DNA of 64,000 bases from a secondary endosymbiont of Heteropsylla cubana (lineage in GTDB: Bacteria > Pseudomonadota > Gammaproteobacteria > Enterobacterales > Enterobacteriaceae), in contig NC_018420.1 in the NCBI RefSeq assembly GCF_000287355.1, positions 1 to 64,000 on the forward strand. The letters are read 5' to 3'. The stretch's first letter is position 1; every line of letters begins with the position of its first letter. The notes beneath the pieces are model-generated. The model was not told where the DNA came from, made no database searches, and was given only the letters and a program-made list of their open reading frames with translations. The translations under genes were made by a program, and so were the position numbers. Of this stretch, positions 11,209 through 22,631 are shown piece after piece.

Positions 11209-11712
11209 TTACTCTTTAACCCAATAGGTGAGATTTTTACGCGATATCCGACTTAAACGTTGTATTAATAAGGTTCCATCAGGAAATATCAAGTTCGGAG
11301 CAACTTCTAACAAAGGATACAGGACAAATTCACGATTATACATATCGTAATGCGGAACGATTAATCGAGGAGTAGTAATAATTCGTTTTCCAAATAATAA
11401 AATATCCAGATCCAATGTGCGAGGTCCAAAACGATAAACATGTTTCTTGCGACCCTGACATCGTTCAATAGCTTGGATATAATCAAGAAACTTGTCAGGT
11501 GTTAAACTTGTTTCTAATAATAAAACAGCATTTAAAAAATCTGGTTGGTCCTGCGGACCCAAAGGAAGACTGCGATAATAAGACGAGCAAACCAATAACC
11601 GAGTATTAGGTAAACTTCCTATCGCCATAAGAGCAGCTTTTACTTGTTTTGTCGGATCTCCCAGGTTACTTCCAATCGCTAACCAAACATTTTCTATGAC
11701 ACACTTTCGCAC
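11209..11712 (-). CDS. folK: 2-amino-4-hydroxy-6-hydroxymethyldihydropteridine diphosphokinase
   Basis: FolK transfers pyrophosphate from ATP to 6-hydroxymethyl-7,8-dihydropterin in folate synthesis. The protein is 167 aa (E. coli 159). Visible motifs are AIGSNLGDP at 12-20, the pterin-binding SSYYRSLPLGPQDQPDFLN region (43-61) and GPRTLDLDILLFG at 96-108 with metal-binding D101 and D103, matching E. coli D95 and D97. H121 in VPHYD corresponds to E. coli H115. The GTG at 11712 touches the pcnB stop codon directly, so translation is probably coupled to pcnB. No in-frame ATG exists near the conserved start, so GTG is the only sensible choice and gives a few extra N-terminal residues. Active site intact. 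Confidence 0.95.
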   Translation of the reverse strand: MRKCVIENVWLAIGSNLGDPTKQVKAALMAIGSLPNTRLLVCSSYYRSLPLGPQDQPDFLNAVLLLETSLTPDKFLDYIQAIERCQGRKKHVYRFGPRTLDLDILLFGKRIITTPRLIVPHYDMYNREFVLYPLLEVAPNLIFPDGTLLIQRLSRISRKNLTYWVKE

Positions 11713-13008
11713 TTAGACACCCGACTTCAGTAAAGGATAAAAAGATGTAAAATCTTCATGATCGAGATGCACAAGCATCTTCTGTTTTTTTGGACGTGTT
11801 GCAACTTGGAACTCACCCCACCATCGACTAAACCGTTGCAATTCAGTATTTTTTTCAATTTCAGCTCGAAGTATAAGCAAATCATAAGCAATACGAAATT
11901 TTGGATGCTCTATTAACTTATTTGCTCGTCTTCCATGACAACGTGATAAACGAAATTGTAATTGCCACATATCGCGCATTAAAACAGTTAATCGTTTCGG
12001 TATAGCTAACGTTCGACATTGCTCGTCAAGAATATCATTCATCGCCAAAGGAAAGGCGTCAAAATAAGAAAGACTACTCTCCTGTATAAGTATTTGAGTA
12101 TGCGCAAGTAGCGGGTACCACAACATAGCGGCAAATAACAAAACTGGATTAACCATCATATCTCTATGAAAACGCTTATCTGACGTAATGAGAACGCGTA
12201 TTAACATCTGTTCCATATAGCTATCACCGTTCTCGGTAAAATTACGACTAATAAGAGGAAATAACGGCTGAAAAAGTTGATATTCACATAGCAAGCGATA
12301 AGTTGCTTCACCATAACCAGCCTGTAGTAATTTAAGGGCTTCTTCAAAAAGTCGTGCAGGTGGGATTTCATGCAGTAATCCCGCTAACTTAGGAATAGGT
12401 GCAGCGGTCTCATTGCTTATTGTCATATCTAATTTAGCGGCAAAGCGTACTGCACGAAGCATGCGTACAGGATCTTCCCTATAACGAGTTTCCGGATCAC
12501 CAATAAGCCGAATGGTTCCTTCTTCTAAATCTTTTAGCCCACCAGTATAATCACGCACAGTGAAATCAGCTGCACTGTAATAAAGACTATTTACAGAAAA
12601 ATCACGGCGCTCAGCATCTTCCTCGATAGATCCAAAAATATTATCACGAAGTAGCCTGCCATTATGATTAGTTAAAGCTGCTCCCTTGGAAGCTTCTTCT
12701 GCTTGCAATATCTGATGGTGCCCTCGAAGGGTGGCGACTTCAATAATTTCGGGTAAAAATATAACATGCGCTAACCGAAAACGACGCCCAACTAGACGGC
12801 AATTACGAAAAAGTTTGCGCATCTGCTCTGGAGTTGCACTAGTGGTGATGTCAAAATCTTTAGGTTTTTTTCCAAGAAGAAGATCACGAACCCCACCGCC
12901 GACCAAGTAGGCTTCATATCCCGCTTTATGTAGACGGTAAAGAACCTTTAACGCATTTTCACTGATCTCTTTACGGGAAATACTATGCTGGTCACGTGGG
13001 ACAATCAT
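11713..13008 (-). CDS. pcnB: Poly(A) polymerase I
   Basis: PcnB adds 3' poly(A) tails that promote RNA decay and belongs to the class II nucleotidyltransferases with CCA-adding enzymes. The head has [12 protein letters not shown] (35-46) and the metal-binding pair D51 and D53 in KDFDITT, followed by [12 protein letters not shown]. The central region keeps [11 protein letters not shown] and the [17 protein letters not shown] block. At 431 aa it is shorter than E. coli (about 465): the Arg-rich RNA-binding C-terminal tail is missing, and the protein starts at the internal position VIPREQH. Upstream in-frame codons still resemble the lost N-terminal extension but are cut by a TAG. A weak AAGGAT lies about 12 nt before the ATG. 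pcnB-folK gene order is ancestral. Confidence 0.94.
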   Translation of the reverse strand: MIVPRDQHSISRKEISENALKVLYRLHKAGYEAYLVGGGVRDLLLGKKPKDFDITTSATPEQMRKLFRNCRLVGRRFRLAHVIFLPEIIEVATLRGHHQILQAEEASKGAALTNHNGRLLRDNIFGSIEEDAERRDFSVNSLYYSAADFTVRDYTGGLKDLEEGTIRLIGDPETRYREDPVRMLRAVRFAAKLDMTISNETAAPIPKLAGLLHEIPPARLFEEALKLLQAGYGEATYRLLCEYQLFQPLFPLISRNFTENGDSYMEQMLIRVLITSDKRFHRDMMVNPVLLFAAMLWYPLLAHTQILIQESSLSYFDAFPLAMNDILDEQCRTLAIPKRLTVLMRDMWQLQFRLSRCHGRRANKLIEHPKFRIAYDLLILRAEIEKNTELQRFSRWWGEFQVATRPKKQKMLVHLDHEDFTSFYPLLKSGV

Positions 13009-14317
13009 AAAATGGAGTCTATCCTTAGATGCCGTCTCCCTAGGTAACTACAAATCACCTTACGGCAATATGAATCAACTTACAATATTTAGCACATTTT
13101 TCAAAAATAATAGATAAACAGTAAGATCTTCCGATCTATAAACGATAATTATAGCTGATCTCTATAAATTTTAGAAGCTAATTACATTGTTTCGTGACAC
13201 AGACAATATTCTAGTCCTAGATTTCAATAAACCATTTTTTAATTTTAAACTCCAATAAAGATTTTTTCATACAACACAGTTAGCACCTAACAATATTTCA
13301 ATAATCAAGTATATCCAAAAAAATAAAATTTGTTTTATACCTATTTTATAATCAATCTATTAATTGTTTTCATAAACATACATATTTTCATATTAGGAGC
13401 TATTAAAAAACTTAAAATAACAATCTTAGTGTTCGTGAAAATATCACTATTGAAGCTAACTAGACTTTAAAGCTAGAATATTGATGAATGTCTATTCATT
13501 AGATGTTAAAAAATACATTATCAATATAAAATTAAATATTTTTAAACAAAACTATATTGTTTGTTACGATATTGATTGATATCAAAAAAGTGTTTTCTTT
13601 ATCTTTTTAAATAGATCTTAAATATTATTTAAAATATTATTAGCTAACAACTTTTACATAAAGAAAAACATCTTTTTGTATAAAGCTCAATTGCAAAAAA
13701 AACTACATCGATTAATTAATAAAATAAAACTAAAAAGAACCATAAGAATAAAAAATATACAGCCAAATAAACATTTATCTAACCTTTATAGATTCACATC
13801 TAACAAATAATTTAAACAACTTTAATTATGCATAATACTAAAAAAATATTATTATCGATTTTAATCTAATAAGTCATGGAGATGAGAGAGCTAATTTCTC
13901 TCCGGCAATAAACATAACATTGATTAGGTAAATCCAATAGATACAGACAAGTAAATATTATAAAAATAATTATTACAACATACATTCGCTTAAAATCACT
14001 CAATCATAGATAGATTTTTTTAAACACGAATGCTTTTTAAGCACTAGTTGTTCCAGCAATCTAATTTAGTTGTAAAATAATTTTTATTTTTTATAAAACA
14101 AAAAAACTGTTATGGTGATTCATAATGTTACAAATATAACAATTAATTAAAAAATTTAATTTTATATAAATAATCTTATAATTAAGCTAACATCATTATT
14201 TGGAGGAGGACGACGACTAGACTATATAAAAACCTTTTTATCTTATTATTTAAAGTGTTGTTATAACAATATATTATGGTTAAAAATAAAAACGTATATT
14301 TTCAGTACTATCACTCA
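13009..14317. other. Gene desert between pcnB and the AI-2E-family gene
   Basis: About 1.3 kb without a gene. The ancestral pcnB neighbours gluQ and dksA were not recognised. Two ordered spots stand out: a 6 bp hairpin GAGAGA/TCTCTC at 13884-13902, and a GC-rich island GGAGGAGGACGACGAC at about 14201-14216. I see no function for either. Confidence 0.65.
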
Positions 14318-15319
14318 TTAAATTAATTTTTGTGCTCGTAATTCAGTTTTTAAATAAGCATAATAAATCGGAGCTGCTATTAATCCTTCTAAACCGAAGA
14401 TCGCTTGGAAGAGAAGCATTGCTAATAATAATTCCCAAGATTTTGCATTAATTCGACTTCCAACAATTTCAGCATTAAGAAAATATTCTAATTTGTGAAT
14501 TAATATAAGATATATCATCATTATACTACCTATACCTAATGACAATGATAATCCTGAAATAATAATCATGATATTGGAAATAAGATTACCGACACTTGGA
14601 AGTAATCCAAAAATAAAAGTATTAACAATTAAAGTTTTACCAAAAGGTAGATGTACATTGAATAAAGGAAATAAGACTAAAATCAACATTCCTGTTAGAA
14701 AAGTATTAACGATAGATATTTTTATTTGAGCAAAAACAATATTGCGAAATGCCTCAGAGAGATAATAAAGACGTTCTAACAACTGCTGTATGAAATAGGT
14801 ATTAGAAGAAGACGGCTTATGTAAAGAAATTATTCCCCCAATAATTAAACCGATAAAAATCGTAATTAAACCATGAAGAAAAGAACGACCCATATTCCTA
14901 AGCATGATGAAATTGGATTCCACTAAAGTAAAAATCTGGTCCTTTAACTCTTCTGCACTATCTGGTAAAAACGAAGGAAGATAATCAGGCAAATGATTTT
15001 TTACATCAGAAAAAATACGGTTAGTTTCAGCAATTATATCCATACTACGCTGCACGTCCGAAGTTAAAAAACTAACCACACTGAGGATTCCTAAGGTCAT
15101 GCTAAAAACCACGAAAAAAGTAATTAACGTGATTACAACCCATCGACCCCAATTACTCCCTACTAGACGTTCAAAATAAGGTGTTAGAGAGGTAATCGAT
15201 TCATATGCTAGAAAACTGGCCAAAAAACAGGGAAATAAATGTAGTGGAATGATCAGGGTTACAAAAAGAAACATCAACAGGTAAGAGATTGCCTTAAGCC
15301 ATATTTCAGGTACACCCAT
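14318..15319 (-). CDS. AI-2E-family (UPF0118) inner-membrane transporter
   Basis: The protein is about 333 aa, strongly hydrophobic with seven or eight membrane segments, and has the AI-2E/PerM superfamily plan: two N-terminal segments, a soluble middle region (about 90-140) and a C-terminal membrane block ending with a conserved GLEGLIAAPIYYAYLK-type segment. Members export small molecules or act as Na+/Li+(H+) antiporters; TqsA exports autoinducer-2. It is not close enough to E. coli YdiK, PerM or TqsA to be named. I prefer the ATG at 15319 because AAAGGA lies 7-8 nt upstream of it. The alternative ATG at 15334 adds five residues (MKGKK) and has no good ribosome binding site. It stands alone between deserts. 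The substrate is unknown. Confidence 0.85.
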   Translation of the reverse strand: MGVPEIWLKAISYLLMFLFVTLIIPLHLFPCFLASFLAYESITSLTPYFERLVGSNWGRWVVITLITFFVVFSMTLGILSVVSFLTSDVQRSMDIIAETNRIFSDVKNHLPDYLPSFLPDSAEELKDQIFTLVESNFIMLRNMGRSFLHGLITIFIGLIIGGIISLHKPSSSNTYFIQQLLERLYYLSEAFRNIVFAQIKISIVNTFLTGMLILVLFPLFNVHLPFGKTLIVNTFIFGLLPSVGNLISNIMIIISGLSLSLGIGSIMMIYLILIHKLEYFLNAEIVGSRINAKSWELLLAMLLFQAIFGLEGLIAAPIYYAYLKTELRAQKLI

Positions 15320-16901
15320 TTTTTTTCCTTTCATTACTTGCAGATTCCTTTATTGTGGGAAAAGCAAACAACAGGGAGTAGATTTATTGCATAATAAATC
15401 CTAATTTAGTGACATCATACAAAAAAAATTTATTATTATTAACTATTAAGAACGCAAACTTTATCTATGAGTTTAAAATTACTAATTTTCTCCATTTCTT
15501 ATAATTATTAAAATTTTCAAATATTTGAGCATAGTAGCCATAAGACTTATTATTATTTTTCATAAAAATTTTAACTATATATTGTTTTTGAAAAATTTAA
15601 ATTTAAGAAATTATATACCTATTACTGTTACCTCTTTGTAAATTTTAAAAACCATCGAAAAACTAAAGAAAATCTTAAAAATTATAAATTACTTTAATTG
15701 ATAAAATATCCTTAGGATTATTCTTAGGTCTGAAATGGGTCTTAATATAACGCATTCACTCGTAAGAAATCATAAATGACTATTTTAAAAAAAACACTAA
15801 AATACGCTATACCATTTGGTAAATAACCCATGCACCAATTACATATCATTATATTATGATATTATGCTCGACATGTATTTTATTTTAAGTTAATAGAAGA
15901 TTATATTATTGCTTTCATTGATTTGATTTTACTTTTTAGTATTTATTAATCTAGTTAGATGTTCAATTAATCATTTGTAGATAAATTAGAAATGCAGATA
16001 TATAATTTACTTACAAGCAATAATATTAAATATTATTTACATTATTTGATCAGAGTAAGAAATGGCTTATTATATCAAATACTTAAAAACGAGATAAATA
16101 TCACAATTGAAAAATAAAAACCGTTGATAGGTAAAATAATAAATTTAAGACAACTAAAATATAAACATTTTTGTTTACAATTATGTATTTCTTAATGCTA
16201 GAAATATTAGTAAATATTTAGTTTGCTTGTATAACTTATCAGCACTTTACTACTAAAAGTTTAAAAAATGACCACCCTTCCTTAGAATCTTTTTAATTTT
16301 AATTACAGTATAGTTTGTAGATAAAAATACTAATACTCATAAAAAAAATAACGTTTAATTTTATTAATATAACTATGATATAAACACCCTAATAATTAAG
16401 AAAAAACCTTTAAAAAAACAATTTTTAATAATTACAAATCAATAAATAACTAATAATTTTTTAGATTAAATTTATTAAAAAAACCATTTATATCATCACC
16501 CAGTACTAACGCAGTCAAATAAGACATTGTTAATATGAAAAATTTAAAATAATAATCTCAATTGAAAATACTAAAATAATATGAAATTAACTAAAAATCA
16601 GTCTAGCAAGCAATTGATGTTTACTATTTTTTTCTAATAAATATTTATTAAATATAAGAAACAATGAGGTTACATTATTTGTTTTCATTAAAAAACGCTA
16701 ATTATACTAATTACTGTACATCTAACTCTAAGAAGCTTATTCTAAATTTAAGATTTTTTTATAAAGTCTTTATTTTTAAATAATTTAAAATTAACTAATA
16801 TATTAGTTATCTGCTTTAACTCAGAAAAATCATTAATAAATAAAATCTCTTTCTCATATTATTTCTACATCTACCACATGGATGAATTTCAAGGATATCA
16901 T
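15320..16901. other. Gene desert upstream of aspS
   Basis: About 1.6 kb of very AT-rich DNA with dense stop codons. I recognise no gene remnant and no convincing structured element. The promoters of aspS (rightward) and of the AI-2E-family gene (leftward) must lie here but cannot be told from the AT-rich background. Confidence 0.7.
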
Positions 16902-18659
16902 ATGCGTACTTTATATTGTGGGCAGGTAAACCTATCACATATAACCAAAAAAATCACATTATGCGGTTGGGTTGATCGACGTCGTGATCTAGGTAACCTA
17001 ATTTTTATCGACATGCGTGATCGGGAAGGTCTAGTTCAAATATTTTTTGATCCCGAATACAAAGATATCTTTGCTCTCGCCACTAAACTACGAAATGAAT
17101 TCTGTCTTCAAATAAGCGGAATTGTTCGTCTCCGCCCAATTAAACAAAGAAATAAAAAAATAGCTACCGGAGATGTTGAAGTATTAGCTACTGAATTATG
17201 TATTCTGAACTACTCTAATCCACCACCCATTGATAATCATAACAATAATAGTGAAGAAAACCGCCTCAAATTTCGTTACCTTGACTTACGTCGCCCTATT
17301 ATGGCTCACCGCATAAAAACACGAGCGCATATTTCTAGCTTTATTCGCAGCTTTATGGAAACGGAAGGTTTTCTTGATATTGAAACACCTCTGCTCACCA
17401 AAACAACACCGGAAGGTGCACGCGATTATTTAATACCAAGCAGGATTCATCAAGGTAAATTTTATGCTTTACCACAGTCTCCTCAGTTGTTTAAGCAATT
17501 ATTGATGATATCAGGCTTTGATCGTTATTATCAAATTGCTAAATGTTTTCGAGATGAAGACTTACGTGCAGACCGACAGCCAGAATTTACACAGATAGAT
17601 GTTGAAACTTCTTTTATGACAGCAAGTCAGATCCGAAAATTAATGGAACGTCTAATTTGTAACTTATGGCATGAAATTATTGGAATTGACTTAGGAGTTT
17701 TCCCTCAAATAACATATGCTGATGCTATACGTCGTTTTGGATCCGACAAGCCTGATTTACGTAATCCCATGGAGTTAATTGACATAGCTGATCTAGTTAA
17801 AAACGTATCCTTTAATGTATTTGCTATTCCTGCTAATAAAACAAATTGTCGCGTTGTTACATTGCGTGTTCCCGGGGGTGCTTACCTTAGTCGAAAACAG
17901 ATTGATGAATATAGTTCATATAATGGAACATGTGGATCTAAGAAGCTCAATTGGATAAAAGTAAATCAACGCATTTCTGGAATACAAGGAATACAAAGTC
18001 CTTTTGCTACACTACTAGAAGAAGTGGTAATTGAACAGATCCTTGTACGTACAGGAGCCACTGATGGTGATCTTATTTTTTTTGGTGCAGATTCGAAAAA
18101 TCTAATTAATGATGTATTAGGAACACTCCGAATAAAATTGGGATATGATTTAAATCTTACATGTACTGATCGTTGGGCACCTCTTTGGATTGTTGATTTT
18201 CCTATGTTTAAAGAAGATGAACAAGGTAAACTCACTCCAATGCATCACCCCTTCACAGCCCCAAAAAACCTAGACACTAAAACACTTTCTACATCACCGA
18301 TGTCGGCAATTGCTAACGCTTACGATATGGTGATCAATGGTTATGAAATAGGTAGCGGGTCAATTCGTATTTATCAACCTGATATGCAAAAAACAGTCTT
18401 TGAGATACTGGGGATCAACGAACAAGTTCAACAAAAAAAATTTAGCTTTTTACTCAATGCATTAAAATATGGAACTCCACCGCATGGGGGTCTTGCTTTT
18501 GGTCTTGATAGACTCGTTATGCTATTAACCAACACTAATAATATTCGCGATGTTATCGCTTTTCCAAAAACTACCGCAGCAGCAGATCTAATGACTGAAA
18601 CTCCGAGTTTTGCTAGTATTGAAATACTTAACGACTTATCAATTATAGTAAATAACTGA
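16902..18659 (+). CDS. aspS: Aspartyl-tRNA synthetase
   Basis: AspS charges tRNA-Asp; it is a class IIb aminoacyl-tRNA synthetase. The N-terminal OB-fold anticodon-binding domain starts [13 protein letters not shown] with [12 protein letters not shown]. The catalytic domain has motif 2 [18 protein letters not shown] and motif 3 [12 protein letters not shown]; the bacterial GAD insertion domain lies between them (about 285-420). I choose the ATG at 16902 (585 aa, E. coli 590) because it aligns with E. coli MRTEYCGQ and has AAGGA 6 nt upstream. An ATG at 16878 would add eight residues without a ribosome binding site. In relatives nudB and yebC follow; here yebC is about 38 kb away and nudB was not found. 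Confidence 0.97.
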   Translation: MRTLYCGQVNLSHITKKITLCGWVDRRRDLGNLIFIDMRDREGLVQIFFDPEYKDIFALATKLRNEFCLQISGIVRLRPIKQRNKKIATGDVEVLATELCILNYSNPPPIDNHNNNSEENRLKFRYLDLRRPIMAHRIKTRAHISSFIRSFMETEGFLDIETPLLTKTTPEGARDYLIPSRIHQGKFYALPQSPQLFKQLLMISGFDRYYQIAKCFRDEDLRADRQPEFTQIDVETSFMTASQIRKLMERLICNLWHEIIGIDLGVFPQITYADAIRRFGSDKPDLRNPMELIDIADLVKNVSFNVFAIPANKTNCRVVTLRVPGGAYLSRKQIDEYSSYNGTCGSKKLNWIKVNQRISGIQGIQSPFATLLEEVVIEQILVRTGATDGDLIFFGADSKNLINDVLGTLRIKLGYDLNLTCTDRWAPLWIVDFPMFKEDEQGKLTPMHHPFTAPKNLDTKTLSTSPMSAIANAYDMVINGYEIGSGSIRIYQPDMQKTVFEILGINEQVQQKKFSFLLNALKYGTPPHGGLAFGLDRLVMLLTNTNNIRDVIAFPKTTAAADLMTETPSFASIEILNDLSIIVNN

Positions 18660-18666
18660 GAAAAAC

Positions 18667-18686
18667 ACCACTTAAGATTAGGTGGT
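18667..18686 (+). terminator. Probable rho-independent terminator of aspS
   Basis: ACCAC (18667-18671) and GTGGT (18682-18686) form a short stem followed at once by TTTTA, only a few bases after the aspS stop codon. The stem is short (5 bp), but its position right after the gene and its T tract fit a terminator worn down by AT drift. Confidence 0.5.
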
Positions 18687-19482
18687 TTTACAACTTATAA
18701 AAACGTTATGTTTCATTTGTTAAAAATATTTTGTCTTGTGAATAAATTATTAATACTCAAAAGGCTATCAAATCATAACTATTCATTAGTTATCAAATTT
18801 ATAGAAATTATTAAAATACTTGAAAAACTCGAGTTAAAGATATTGCCTTGGCCAACTTTAACCTGATTTTAAAGAATCAAAATTTATAATATAATACAAT
18901 ATTAATATTAGCATTGTCTAATAAACTATATCTATTAAAGTATTCGGACTATAAGATTAATAAAATTGCACTTTTTTAGAAAGATCGCCAATAATATTAT
19001 AAAACCAGTTTTTACTTAAGTAAAATATAAAACATTTCAGTAAAATAAGATGTAAAAATTTATTTTTTATAAATCTTGACAATCGATCTATAATCGCGTC
19101 TAAGATTCATTAAATAAATTAAAATCTTGTACAGAGATAAAATATTAATAAATCTAATGTAACTTTAATGTCTAATATCTATATCATGTGTGAAACATGA
19201 CATCTGTGTCTACCAATCTCATAACACTTTTTTTAAAATTATCGTTTAATGAGTCAATAACTTTTCCATTAAAAGAAAAGTAAGACTAAATAAAACTCTA
19301 AAGTAACTTTAGAAAAACATATAAAATAATTAACGACAACATATGCCTTTTTATTTGAAAAATAAATACAAATAATATAAATTATAATAATTAATATTTA
19401 ATTATATTTACCATTTTACTTGCATCAAGTATAAAAATATATATATTTCGATTAAGAAAATAAGGTAGTTAACATAAAAAAG

Positions 19483-19514
19483 TAAAAAGATATCATAATT
19501 ATGATATCTTTTTA
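19483..19514. terminator. Perfect 14 bp palindrome, bidirectional terminator-like
   Basis: TAAAAAGATATCAT (19483-19496) and ATGATATCTTTTTA (19501-19514) are exact reverse complements around the loop AATT. Both strands read A-rich arm, stem, T-rich arm, like a bidirectional rho-independent terminator. It lies about 220 nt past the 3' end of the leftward tRNA-Ser gene and about 820 nt past aspS, so it could end the tRNA transcript. Such a long perfect stem is unlikely to persist by chance in decaying DNA. Confidence 0.5.
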
Positions 19515-19734
19515 TCTATTAATCATATGTAATTAAAAGTTTTTCATATACCAAGGAATGAGATCTAAAAATTAGATGTTTAAAACAATCAATAAGCAAT
19601 ATAGATATTATATGTATATTTTTAAATATATTTTATTTTTTTTTTTAAATTTTTATAATCCTATTTATGTTCGATAGATGCTTTTTTAAGAATATTTTAT
19701 ATATTTATTTAATAAGTATCACTTATCCACATTA

Positions 19735-19822
19735 TGGCGGAGGAGGTGGGATTCGAACCCACGAAAGGTAACCCTTCGCCGGTTTTCAAGACCGGTGCCT
19801 TCAACCACTCGACCACTCCTCC
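19735..19822 (-). tRNA. serT: tRNA-Ser (anticodon UGA)
   Basis: The minus strand folds into a class II (long variable arm) tRNA of 88 nt with encoded CCA. The acceptor GGAGGAG pairs with CTCCTCC. The D arm has GTC..GGC with a G-U pair. The anticodon stem is CCGGT/ACCGG with loop CTTGAAA, giving anticodon TGA. The variable arm (CGAAGG..CCTTTCG) forms a stem with one bulge, and the T arm is GTGGG TTCGAAT CCCAC. It closely resembles E. coli tRNA-Ser(UGA), encoded by serT, which reads UCA and related Ser codons. A consensus sigma-70 promoter lies 11 nt upstream. It is a single gene, not part of a tRNA cluster. Confidence 0.97.
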
Positions 19823-19833
19823 ATAATAAATGC

Positions 19834-19862
19834 ACTATAAACAGTGTTTATTTGCTTGTAAA
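19834..19862 (-). promoter_or_regulatory. Sigma-70 promoter of tRNA-Ser
   Basis: On the minus strand TTTACA (19862-19857) and TATAGT (19839-19834) are separated by exactly 17 bp, one mismatch from each consensus hexamer. The tRNA begins 11 nt after the -10 box, leaving a 5' leader of only a few bases. Position, spacing and match make this the clearest promoter in the window. Confidence 0.8.
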
Positions 19863-22631
19863 GCTCACCTTTAAATTTTTTATTAAAAATATCTATGATT
19901 ATCTAATATTTTTTTATTAAATCAAATTTTTATTAACTAATTATTGATATGTTTGAACACTGTTCACCACTTTTGGTGATCTTTTTATCACCTTGTTCTT
20001 AGAAAGAAAAATTTTTAATAAATATTTTATTTTTATATAAATTTTTTATTATTGTAGACTAATTGGTTATTAGTATAAATAAAAAACACCTATTTTCTCT
20101 CCAAAAAAAAAGGAAACTAACACTATTAAATTCATACAAAAAGCTAAATAAAAATTATTTTTTTTTAACGCATAAAAAAAATATATCTAAATAATGCAAA
20201 AAAAACAAACGATCATTCAATTCATTTATTTGAGCATGAATATGACAACTGATTCGAATGCTCAACGAACTAAAAAATTTTAGTTATTAAACATTAAGCA
20301 GTTATTAACTAAGCATTATTAACTAAGTATATTTATATAAAACTTTTATATTTTTGGTAAAAACAAATTTTAATATTTTTAATAGAATTCAAGATTCAAT
20401 TAAAATCCTAAATTTATAGATATAAAATATAAGAAACATAACACTTTATTAGTAATAACCTTACAACTAATACACTGAACACTATGAATATAATATTCAG
20501 ACACTTAAAATGAATTATCAATGATTACATACGGGTTTAATCAAGTAATCTATATCCAATGTTTATCAAAACAAAACTTACTAACAAGCATTCTCTGATC
20601 TATTTAAAATAGGACATAATTTAAAAATCTTTTAGATCAAATTTTATTTTATACGATATAAGTATCTAAATATTTTTATGATCCACCTAATATCCTGGAT
20701 TATTTTTGCCATATTTTTTATTAAAACAAGTAATAAAACTTACCAATAATTCTTTATATTTAATAACAATTTAAAAAAAAGACTATTATTAATGAGCTTT
20801 ACAGACTATACTATTTTCTACTAGATTCTAGTTTCACATGAAATTTGAATTAAATGATAAGTATTTTGATAAATATATAAACTATAAATTTTAATCATAT
20901 TAAAAAGAATATATTAAATTTATTTTTTCTTTCAATAATATTTTTATATTACTCCATAATAACACCTGAATCGAGCATCTAATATGCAAAGTCTTCTATC
21001 TAGACTCAGAATCTCTATATTTAATAAGACAATTGCCTGTTATCAAACAAAGCTATTAAATCATTAAGTTGTTATCGATGCGATTTAATTGGCAATTTTC
21101 AACTTTATTATATTCTTTTTCACACTTAAACAATGCATAATATAACAAAAAAGTAATCTATATCAGGCTGTTTATTAAAAATCTTTACCAATCTAAACTT
21201 CTTATGTAAAGAAAAACATGAAGAACGGAACATAAATAGAAGATTATTCTCTTATAAATTAATATTTTATTAAAACCTTTATTAAGAAATTATGATACAG
21301 GCAAGGTAAAAACACTGTACTTTTATTCTCACTCTTACTGGTTACAAGAGCTCAAATTTCTAAAATCGAAGAAAATGACTTTTTCTTATAATCACTTTGA
21401 TAAAAAATGATTTTACAGCAAGGTTTTAAAAAACTTTATTATTTCTCTATTAAATTACAGAAAAAAGATAAACTGAAAAATTCAATATCTTTAATATAAA
21501 AAATAAATATTGTATAATAAAACGATCAGCAAGACAATGTTAAAGAAATGTCTATTAATTTTTATGGGGAAGGTATATTAAGATATTAGAAATAATAACT
21601 GCTTACCACTAAATGTAAAAAATTTTAGATCTTGTTTTCTTTAAATTACTTCTAATATTTCTCGTCTTTATAATAGTATTGCTTTTATCTTTAACAATAT
21701 GAAATTTATATTTTTATATAGAAAAGTCTACTTTTCAATAAAACGAAATAAAAAATCTAACGATTATCACTCAATATTAACAATGAACAATTTAGTTTCT
21801 TTAAATATTGCTATATTTTTAATACAAAAATATTTTGAATCCGATTCAACTATGTTTAATTATAGTGAAATAATATTAAAACAAAGATCTATTAATAATT
21901 TTCAAATTTTTATTTTCATAAAATAAAAATAAATTTTTTATAAAAATTAATCTAGCTATTAACTTTATTAGTCATCATTATTAATAATAAATATGTTATA
22001 ATAAATGACTTTATTATTTATAATAATTAGTTATGTTTGTTTTTTTTATTAGAAAATTTTTGTACTCCAATTCACAAAGAAAATAATAAAACTTAATATT
22101 TAAACATCTACCCTAAGGTAAGAGCGTACATACTTGCTTATCCTTAAACTAACTAGAAATGTCAAGAAAAAGAAATAAAGATTAAGAATAATTAAACTAT
22201 AACCGAAATATATAGACAACAAATACCATTAACTTAATATACGTAAAATACCGTTTTTATAAATAAACCGTTCTAGTCAATAAAATTTGCTAAAGAAGCT
22301 ATATGTTTATTAAAAATCTTTATTAAAAAACCTATATTTCATAGTAAATATACTATATCATTTATAAATAAAAAAATATACAATCGTGTTAGCAATAAAG
22401 CTACTAAAAAAAACAATATTCTTTGAAATTTTGAAGAATGTGTAAATTATTTTAAAATAAATCTGCTTAATAGCATGTTATTTCTTCTATCAATTTTCTT
22501 AGAACTATGAGAATTTATTACTATAAAATTATAAAAAAATAATTTTTTAGTAATAAATTTTAGATAATCAACCCTTTTAATTCTCTAGATTGACTAAATA
22601 TCAAATATATTTATCATGAATATAAATAACT
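19863..22631. other. Gene desert between tRNA-Ser and dapF pseudogene
   Basis: About 2.8 kb without a gene. In relatives yigA (DUF484), xerC and yigB follow dapF on this strand; I searched for XerC tyrosine-recombinase motifs and found none convincing. A stem-loop TTGAGCAT/ATGCTCAA (20230-20265) and a 75-codon AT-rich open frame at 21699-21926 (Lys/Ile/Asn/Phe-rich, no recognisable family) are the only items seen. I regard the frame as chance. Confidence 0.6.

Larger units (their letters stand above)
18660..19734. other. Spacer between aspS and tRNA-Ser
   Basis: About 1.1 kb without a protein gene. It holds two hairpins, at 18667-18686 and 19483-19514. Otherwise no remnant was recognised. 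A perfect DnaA-box nonamer TTATCCACA (19723-19731) sits just beyond the tRNA 3' end, but a single copy is likely chance. Confidence 0.6.

Noticed and set aside
19723-19731. Perfect DnaA box TTATCCACA beside tRNA-Ser (another, TTATACACA, at 38269-38277)
   Set aside because: Single isolated copies without clustering, AT-rich unwinding repeats or GATC sites; about one such nonamer can occur by chance in a window of this size.
20230-20265. 8 bp stem-loop TTGAGCAT/ATGCTCAA as a tRNA or terminator
   Set aside because: It cannot be folded into a cloverleaf and has no adjacent gene or T tract; likely chance.
21699-21926. 75-codon plus-strand frame starting MKFIFLYRKVYFS
   Set aside because: Only Lys/Ile/Asn/Phe-rich composition, no family motif and no ribosome binding site. 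Runs of this length are expected a few times by chance in tens of kilobases of DNA this AT-rich only if stops are sparse, so it is borderline, but nothing positive supports a gene.
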